A DNA stretch of 64,000 bases from Artemia franciscana (Eukaryota; Arthropoda; Branchiopoda; Anostraca; Artemiidae), in the NCBI RefSeq assembly GCF_032884065.1, contig NC_088873.1, positions 33,452,227 through 33,516,226 on the forward strand, given 5' to 3'. Positions 57,026 to 64,000 of the stretch are shown here, one piece after another. How positions within the stretch are numbered: the stretch's first letter is position 1; every line of letters starts with the position of its first letter. The position numbers and the translations under genes were made by a program. The notes under the pieces are model-generated. The model made no database searches. It saw nothing but the letters and a program-made list of their open reading frames with translations, and was not told where the DNA came from.

Positions 57026-57479
57026 TGTGAATTAATAGCTTGTTTGACTAACAGTTGATGATGTTGCCTGAATAGTTTGGAGTTTGGGCTTAATGCCTGT
57101 GTTCATTTCACCTTACTTATGATTGTTGGGAACCGAAAGTTTTAAGCTATTAAGATTTATTATAAGATATGTGCTCCTTAATGACGTCTGTGAGTTTTTT
57201 TTCTTTTGCTAGTTGGGAGGACCAGAGTTAACCGGGACCCAGGATTTATACGAAGAGTCAAGTATCGAGACTTAGCAGTATAACAAAATTCTCGAAAAGA
57301 CCAAAGGAGCATTTTACCATTACCATGCTAGTTTGGATCTAGATACACGTAACAATTTGTTTTCTATTTTGTGAAGTGGTTAATGGGTGATAATTTTTCA
57401 AGAGTTTGTTTGGATTTTAAGAAAGCGGTCCAGGTTGGTAAATTTTCTATACAGTTTTTTAGGATATGCTACAACTACT
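57026..57479. other. No gene recognised
   Basis: AT-rich spacer between copy E and the minus-strand LINE. Confidence 0.35.
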
Positions 57480-58270
57480 AGCAACTCACTGCAGCACCAT
57501 GACGCCCGAGGCCAGCATAGCTACGCACACTTTTCCTCCATCCCAACCTGTTTAAAGCTTACCTCTTTACAGCCTCCCAGAAGTTTTATTTCTCTTAAAT
57601 CTCTCCTTATGACCTCCCCTATTTTAACTGAAGACGACCAGCTTTCTATTTAGCCTTAGACGGTTGGCCGAAAAGATAATCTTTGCCAAAGTGCCATCCT
57701 TCATCAGCTGGATGTTTTCTAACCATTATAGCACTATATTATAGCATTATAGCACTTATTCCTTTTATTATAGCACTGTAAAGCGGGATTGAAAGACAAC
57801 TTACGTACACCCTATTGTTTAAAATAGGGTCAGTCAATTGCGTACCCACAACAATCCGTAGGCAATTTCTCCGAAAAATCTAGCAAATGTTCGGGGGATT
57901 TTCAAAGTGTCCATGCTTTAGAACCATATTTGACCACTCTCATCGCTATAGCTTCCAATATTTTAATGTTTGTTCGCAGACCTATCTCCCTGTTCAACTG
58001 TGAAAAAACACCCTGACCCTTGGCTATTCTACTTTTAGCATCTTCACGACACCCACTGTATTTACTAATAATAATACCAAGGTAAATGAAGCTGTCCACT
58101 TGATGGATCTGTTTGTTACCGAGTGTCACCTTTTCATCTTTACTTATTCCTAGCCTTAGCAACTTCGTTTTCTTAATGTTAATTTTAAAACCTATTGTAG
58201 TAGGCTACCCTGAGCTTGCAGAAAGCTATTGAAGCTTATTCATTTCGCTGACACTTTCATTGAAGGAGTT
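57480..58270 (-). pseudogene. RTE-like LINE, RT C-terminus to ORF end
   Basis: Minus strand: SVSEMNKLQ, GFKINIKKTKLLRLGISKDE, KVTLGNKQIHQVDSFIYLGI, IISKYSGCREDAKSRIAKGQ, GLRTNIKILEAIAMRVVKYG, SKAWTL, then in another frame RRNCLRIVVGTQLTDPILNN, RVYVSCLSIPLY, MKDGTLAKIIF, WEEVIRRDLREIKTSWEAVK and LNRLGWRKSVRSYAGLGRHG. This is the thumb and C-terminal region of the same LINE type as 17960-18600; the SEMNKL and KINVKKTKLL segments are present in both. Frameshifts near 57900 and an internal loss near 57730 show it is dead. Confidence 0.88.
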
Positions 58271-58599
58271 TAGTGAAATTTTGCATATGGTTACTATTTG
58301 ATGCTGTAATACCTTTGAACAATAAAATAGCCTAGTATAAATACGGTCTAACGGATGCCCAACAGATACAAGGTACCGCTGTTGAAGTTTCAAGTGATAT
58401 CCTAACAAGCGATAACTTAAGTTTGTAGTTTGCAAAAGCCTAAGTGGTTTTTTAAGCATTGCAAGTATCAATTTGATCCCTCTCTATATCAGAGAACATT
58501 AGATTCTGAGTTGTCCAAAATCCCAATTCTAATTCATCATTTGTGTGTATCATCAGCGGGAACACTCTTGATTTCGATTTTTACTTGACGGAATTAGTT

Positions 58600-59520
58600 C
58601 AATCAATCAAGTTCAATGCTTTAGTCTCTCTTCCTTTTGCCAAAACTCAAGTTGGGACCCGTATAAAGGGGTGGAGTGAAAATGTTAGAGCTCTGAAGAG
58701 TTCGAGACATTGATACAAGTTCTGGCTTCATATTTAGGCCGAATGCAGTTATTCAAGGCCAGGTAGTTTATTTCAGATAGTCAAAGATAAGAAGCGCATG
58801 TACATAAAAACTCTGCGGCAACGGGTACGGCTTCAAATCTGCAAGCTTTCGCGGAATATCAAAAATAACCCCCAGCTGTTGGGGCGTCTCTTCGTCTTAG
58901 GACAATTTTTGATTCCTTTAGGCTCTTTAGAAAGTCATTTTCCCATATTATTTTCTGATGATCCACCTCATCTTGACACAACAGTTCAATTTATGCTTTT
59001 GGTCATTTTGAAAAGTTAGACCATGCTGAAAACTATATCACCATCACGTCGCCCTCTATTCAGGCACATATTTGCCGTCTTAAGCCAGGTAAAGTACTGG
59101 GTTCAGACAGCCTTCAACCAAAACGTTTGATACATAGGACAGTAACATTGTTCGAACATCTTGTTATTTTATTACAGGCTTGTATTGCCCAGCGGCATAT
59201 TCCTGATGAGCTGTGTGAAGGTTTAGTAGCGTTCATTCTTGTGATCGAAATCCTGTGACGCATAAAAACCGATTACTACATGTTCGATCGAATTATAATA
59301 CAAATATTTTCTTTTGTACTTATTACAACATTGAAAATAAACATAAAATTAGAGTAGACTTAAAGTTTGAAATGATGAGCTTTCAGCAATTAATAGCCTA
59401 CGCTTATATCAAAATTCCCTTTAATTTTATTAGTTCTTTCCAAGAACGTCCAAAAAATATAGTTTCACTACAAACAAGAGTTTGGATGCTGCCCCCTCGC
59501 TTAGCTGTAAAAGTCTAAAG
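58600..59520 (+). pseudogene. LINE linker and N-terminal RT, decayed
   Basis: Plus strand: LPKLKLGPV/ QVGTRIKGWSENVRALKSSR, FQIVKDKKRMYIKTLRQRV, then in shifted frames FGHFEKLDHAENYITITSPS, IQAHICRLKPGKVLGSDSLQ, PKRLIHRTVTLFEHLVILLQ and ACIAQRHIPDELCEGLVAFI, followed by less clear RT text to about 59520. The order (linker, then LKPGKxxGSDxLxPxxL, then LxxxACIxxxxIPDxxxE) is that of a non-LTR retrotransposon upstream of the catalytic motif. It is a separate family from the RTE-like copy on the other strand. The right side is cut at the Helitron 5' end. Confidence 0.75.
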
Positions 59521-59565
59521 CCTGCTCCGTCATTGGCACTTCAGTGAAAACTAATTATATCTACA

Positions 59566-59832
59566 TCTATATATATAAAAATAAGTTGTCTGTCTGTGGA
59601 TCTGTGGATCAGGTGACGTCATGTTTCTGTGTCGGCTGACGTCATGAAATTAGTTGTCGTCATTTTTGCTTTGACGGTGACGTCATTAACGGTATTTGAA
59701 CGCAAAACCGCGCAGTTAGATGAAAATCCACCTGGACAGCGAGAGTCAAAACATATCAAAACTGAAAATGATAGCGATGATGATTGGGTTTGGGATTTTG
59801 ACTTGGATAAGGTCATCAATGCCTTCCAGATT
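59566..59832 (+). mobile_element. Helitron 5' end with ORF start, cut by assembly gap
   Basis: 5' terminus TCTATATATATAAAAATAAG at 59566, three TGACGTCA boxes (59614, 59637, 59678), then ERKTAQLDENPPGQRESKHI and KTENDSDDDWVWDFDLDKV, NAFQI up to the gap. The frame is intact where the 51646 copy is shifted. The opening AEETAEE segment has been deleted here. Confidence 0.88.
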
Positions 59833-59932
59833 NNNNNNNNNNNNNNNNNNNNNNNNNNNNNNNNNNNNNNNNNNNNNNNNNNNNNNNNNNNNNNNNNNNN
59901 NNNNNNNNNNNNNNNNNNNNNNNNNNNNNNNN
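59833..59932. other. Assembly gap (100 N)
   Basis: Exactly 100 unknown bases in the middle of a Helitron coding segment, probably unresolved repeat. Sequence after the gap (59985-60025, CAAGCAGTTCGTGATAACAA) resembles the start of the composite repeat, so the joined sides may not be one element. Confidence 0.99.
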
Positions 59933-61273
59933 GTTGTCTGCCGAGAGTAAACAAATTTCGTCGAAAAATTTGTCTGCCAAGAGCTGAAATCAAGCAGTTC
60001 GTGATAACAAACCGTGAGTAAGAAGCAACCAAATTCCAGTCTAATGCTGGAATAAGGCAGACCCGTTTAGTGTTCCAGCCCCGTGGAACACATCTGGGGT
60101 TTGTCCCCAGGGGAAAAATACTTTGGCAACATCTAAGTTCGGGTTAACTCTTGAAATTTACTGTAAAATCTTTTACCATTATCATTATTGCTGGAAAAAA
60201 ATAGTTCTAAACTAAATAATTATTATCTAGTTATTACTCGATAATAGTATTTATATTTCCATTAGAGTATTTTTTAGTTAGAGGTATTCTAAACTGAAAT
60301 CTGAATTTTTGTATGAGTGAATGTGAATATTGTTTATTATCCTAGAAATATTTCAGATTTTAATAGATTGCTAAACTTCCTTATTTGACATCTATAAAAA
60401 GAGAAACATTTATTTTTGTGTCTCCTGTTTTTCAAATTTTGCCTGATGCAGGTCTTTAGAATTTTAGGTGAGAATTATTAATTATTAGAAGAAAAATTGC
60501 TTTTGTGTGTTGTTTAGCAAATTTTTAAAGAGTTTCATTTGAGAAAGGGTGAATCTGATATCATTTTGACAGCTTACTATTTGATTAGTTCATCAACTTA
60601 CAATCCCTATTTGGCTAAATAAAGCGAAAAACAGAGGAAAATTTGACTGATGCCATCAATTCCAATTGCCTACATCATTTTCTAAAATGATGAGTAAACT
60701 AACACCCTTCATATTCAACAAATCACTCATTCTTTGGCACCTCCGGAGGCTGTGGAAGGGGGAGGCTCACTCGCTAGTTCCTCAATTCATTCATCACAAG
60801 TAAACTTCACTTTTCTACCACCCAGAAGTTCAAACTGGAAATACGGTGGCACTGTGTTTGATACCCATGAAATAATGTCCACTTAGTTAGATATAATTTT
60901 TTTATAAAATCTTTTTCTTGCCTGTCTCACAGTAAAGGGGCTCACGTAAATACTTTCCTGATTTGCTCTCTTTTTACCATTAAGATTCTTCCCATTTTTA
61001 AGTATTTCAATCTTGTTTCCACGGTTTCTCACATTGACCTTGAAATAATTCAAATTATTTTTTATTGCAACAACTGAAAACTGAGCTATCAATGGTAAAA
61101 CCAATCCATCAGTACATGCCACGGTAAACATACGTTTAACTTACTCTTTGACTGCGCTACATACAACCACATTATTTTCTTTCGGTTGATATTCTGCAGC
61201 CAACCAGGTTGATATTCTGCAGTCTACCAGACACACACAGGTTTTTTTTTTCTTTAAATTACTTCACTTCTGT
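59933..61273. other. No gene recognised; composite-repeat start shred near 59985
   Basis: Mostly AT-rich. A small direct repeat GGTTGATATTCTGCAG at 61183 and 61208. The minus-strand frame 60883-61131 has no known motif. Confidence 0.4.
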
Positions 61274-61640
61274 CTACATGTTAGAAACATGATTTTTCAA
61301 CATAGAAACGTCATTTTCTATAGCAGTCATACGAGAATATGACCCGGAGAATTCAGACCGTAAGGCTGTTTGCTCCGATTCTATTGCTTGTATTCTAGTT
61401 TCTAATAGAGAAAAATCTCTGGTCAAATTATTAGACTGACATATGAGTTTTACACAAAATGTCATTCATCTTCGCCAAGTCCTCTGGTACAATCAGTAAT
61501 GAAACCGTTCCGACTTATTGCTGACTTCGGAATATCCGGGTTTTCTGACGTATTTGGGGTGCTTGTAGCTATGTCCTCGCTTGATTCAATATCTGGACGA
61601 CCCCTCTAATTTTTTTTCTTTCCAATCTAAACTTAGTAAT
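61274..61640 (-). pseudogene. Possible LINE ORF1-like coiled-coil fragment
   Basis: Minus strand: GRPDIESSEDIATSTPNTSE in one frame, then LAKMNDILCKTHM-like text and, in the clearest frame (61274-61465), NNLTRDFSLLETRIQAIESE, QTALRSEFSGSYSRMTAIEN and DVSMLKNHVSNM. A heptad coil with regular I/L spacing is typical of ORF1 proteins of retrotransposons, but there is no zinc knuckle or RNA-binding motif to confirm it. Confidence 0.35.
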
Positions 61641-61893
61641 TCCTGTGTGATACGAGTTTGCGTATAATTTAGCTATTAGGCACTGCAATCAGCTTAGTAC
61701 AACTTTGGTAGAATTCAAATCTTCTTTTTTCTCACCAATCAATTACAGCAAATATTCTTTCAAGCAGTAATAATTGTATCCACATTTCACCACAAATTCT
61801 TATGTCTTCGGTAAACCTTTTTCACTTTATAGAATATTTTTGCTGGATCATACCATACCGATAATTAAGCAATAATCTCATTTCATATATCAC

Positions 61894-62040
<147 letters not shown>

Positions 62041-63183
62041 AAGAGAAAGATCTCACACAAAGGATATTGACGAAACGAAATCTTGTGTAAAAATAATCTG
62101 TAGTAATAATGTAAGATATTCTAAAAGTGTAATAAAGTTCAAAATAAAGTTTTAAAGACAGAAAATAACCGTTAAAATCAGAACTGATCAAGGTGAAATC
62201 ATCTGCACTTCGAACGGATTTACATAAAGGGAGAAATAACATTCTGCTTCACGGGATCGATACGCCATCGATACGGCATTGATGAGCGCTAGAAAAAAAT
62301 CACCTGAGCCTATTTTCATGCAGCTCAAAAATTATGATCGCTTATTGATTCTTAAATAATGTGGTAGACTACAGAAAACGGGCTACAGTGTATCAACGAA
62401 CTGAAAGGCTGAAATAAGAAAACAAAAAAAAGAATTATTGGCTTTGGGTTACAAGCTAAAAAATGCAAAGGGAGCAAAGAAAGTCAGCGAGACTCAAGTG
62501 GTCCAGTGTAACGTGAAACTCTGGTGGGAGACAAAAAGTCGAAAAGCTCGAACAGGGGGTTAAATACGATGATGACTGTTTCGATCCGCTAAGATTGTTT
62601 GCCAAAAATGACTCAGAGGAGGTTGATTCCGGTCAGTAGTTTCGTCACTTTTTGAATGATATTTTTTTTTTGTATGTAATATAGCGTAATTCTGCTCTCC
62701 AGTTGTATAGCCGAAAAGGTCATAAAAAGAAATTTTTGTTTTCTTCTTCTTTTTCTCATCTTATTTCATTATACTTTTCTTTTTGTGCATGTTTTCAAAT
62801 TTCCGTGTGTCGCTGTTTGTTTTTGTTTCCTTTCAGTGTCCAATAAAGAAGTTCAATCGGGTATGTTCACAGATTTGGGTCCTCGCTCTTCTGAAATTTT
62901 CCGACGCACAGTCGATTACAAAAGTAAATAATTCCTCTTCCTTCAGCTTCGTCCCCAAGAGGTATCAGAGATTTTCATATAGATAGAATAAAGAATTTAG
63001 AAGAATACTAGTTAAATCATAAGCTTATTTTTGATCAAGAAATTGGTTGAGAAAATGATTTCCATTTGTTTGATGATAATAATTTTTTTTAGAAGTAAAT
63101 ATGTAATTTCTAATGTAATAAAGGGGATGTCTTCTGGTTTTTGGTTTTCAATATTTCAACTGAATTGCCAAGGATTGTGCTTC
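62041..63183. other. No gene recognised
   Basis: AT-rich. The plus frame 62783-62986 and others have no motif. Nothing supported. Confidence 0.35.
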
Positions 63184-63295
63184 TTATTTACTGATTTAGA
63201 GTAGACCTGTCAGCAGCTAAGACCGGATGTTATAGGCTCCTTATTTTCTGATTTAGAGTAAACCTGTCAGCAGCTAAGACCGGATATTTTAGGCC
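63184..63295 (+). repeat. 57-bp direct duplication
   Basis: TTATTTACTGATTTAGAGTA at 63184 and TTATTTTCTGATTTAGAGTA at 63241, both followed by CCTGTCAGCAGCTAAGACCG. Differences are few. Confidence 0.9.
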
Positions 63296-63449
63296 AGTGC
63301 GAAGTATTCATTTACACATCAAAGCAAGTTCCTTTTGGACATTGTAGGCTACATTAGCCATTTTTTTTTCACTGAAAACTGATGAAAAGGGGTGGTATAG
63401 AAATATATATTGCGACACACACGCGGTTCAAACTAAGCAAGACCTTACA

Positions 63450-64000
63450 CGGAATATTGAAGGAATTTTTGATTAGTTGTTCCTAGAAGCATGGCTGTCC
63501 CCAAATGAAAAAGTTATTATGGGCGAAATTTACCATTCTCTGTCGGGGTCAACGTCACAATTTATAGAACCTGTAGATCAAGTCCTCCAGCTAGCAGGGT
63601 GCCAAAAAATGAACTTATTCTCATGGGATATTTAAATATTAACCTCAGTATTCCTTTAACAACCGAAACGGCAGATTTACTAAATAATGTGGAAGGTTCA
63701 GGTCTATAACCTGCTGTAAAAATTGTGACACGGATCACTGAGATCACATAATCACTTATCGACTTCATATTCACCTCCCTGCACTGGAGTCTATGGCCGT
63801 TCTCATCAGTGACACATCAGACCACTTTCCCATTCATACTCGCCCTTTCAGAACCAGCTAAGATAAAGTCACGAATAAGCCCCATGTTAAAAATTATGTG
63901 ATTAACAGAGGAAAATTTGAAGACTTTGAAACAAGAACTAGAGTAATCAAACTAGAATAACGTAATCAAGATTAAAGATGTAAATGAAGCATTTCAGTCA
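63450..64000 (+). pseudogene. LINE AP-endonuclease domain, running off the window
   Basis: Across frames: FLEAWLSPNEKVIMGEIYHS, LSGSTSQFIEPVDQVLQLAG, CQKNELILMGYLNINL (normally MGDxNINL; the catalytic D reads Y), LLNNVEGSGL, PAVKIVTRITEIT, SLIDFIFTSLH and ISDTSDHFPIHTRPF (ISDHxPI motif), then KPHVKNYVINRGKFEDFET towards the linker. This is the N-terminal apurinic endonuclease of a jockey/CR1-type LINE ORF2, which nicks target DNA. Frameshifts and the D-to-Y change indicate a relic. The RT would lie beyond the window. Confidence 0.8.

Noticed and set aside
59629-60021. 130-residue frame spanning the N gap
   Set aside because: Continuity across unknown bases is meaningless; only the part before the gap is real Helitron coding text.

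Overview
This window is AT-rich eukaryotic DNA, almost certainly from an arthropod. It is dominated by interspersed repeats of several kinds: non-LTR retrotransposon debris, Helitrons, a hAT transposase relic, foldback/MITE palindromes and degenerate 270-290 bp tandem arrays. The composite repeat near 27.2-28.9 kb and its relatives look to me like a family from brine shrimp (Artemia, Branchiopoda). That is recall-based inference, not a search result. There are no prokaryotic signatures (operons, CRISPR, insertion sequences). Two 100-N assembly gaps lie at 44,078-44,177 and 59,833-59,932.

Layout. 1-5 kb: tandem ~285 bp units and an inverted pair of 170-200 bp arms. 5.2-8.3 kb: a long palindrome with a second palindrome nested in its left arm. 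9.9-14.7 kb: three minus-strand exon candidates (two have compatible phases and encode a coiled coil), with a triplicated 43-nt mini-exon-like unit on the opposite strand between them. 15-25 kb: a tandem/TIR duplication, foldback elements, and reverse transcriptase and RNase H relics of LINEs. 25.4-25.8 kb: a trimethylguanosine synthase (TGS1)-like methyltransferase segment broken by one stop, followed by acidic seven-residue coding repeats. 27-43 kb: composite repeats, trinucleotide-rich arrays, a 270 bp array carrying a LINE tail, and MITEs. 44.2-46.4 kb: a LINE with RT core. 46.4-49.3 kb: a 23-residue-repeat ORF joined to a decayed hAT transposase that is itself interrupted by another LINE tail and a 268 bp duplication.

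50.46-51.20 kb holds the only intact, convincing protein-coding gene: an intronless C-type-lectin-like type I membrane protein. 51.37-56.55 kb is a dense Helitron cluster (both orientations, head-to-tail copies, terminal hairpins plus CTAG, helicase C-terminal fragments). 57-64 kb holds more LINE relics (both strands), a Helitron 5' end cut by a gap, a long TA microsatellite, and a LINE endonuclease domain running off the right edge.

The genes do not form a pathway. The biology visible here is mainly repeat dynamics: nesting, foldback arm homogenisation, tandem Helitron insertion and microsatellite growth at fixed element positions. The most unusual items are the mini-exon triplication, the nested palindromes, the head-to-tail Helitrons 3 bp apart with repeated TGACGTCA boxes, and the TGS1-like fragment.
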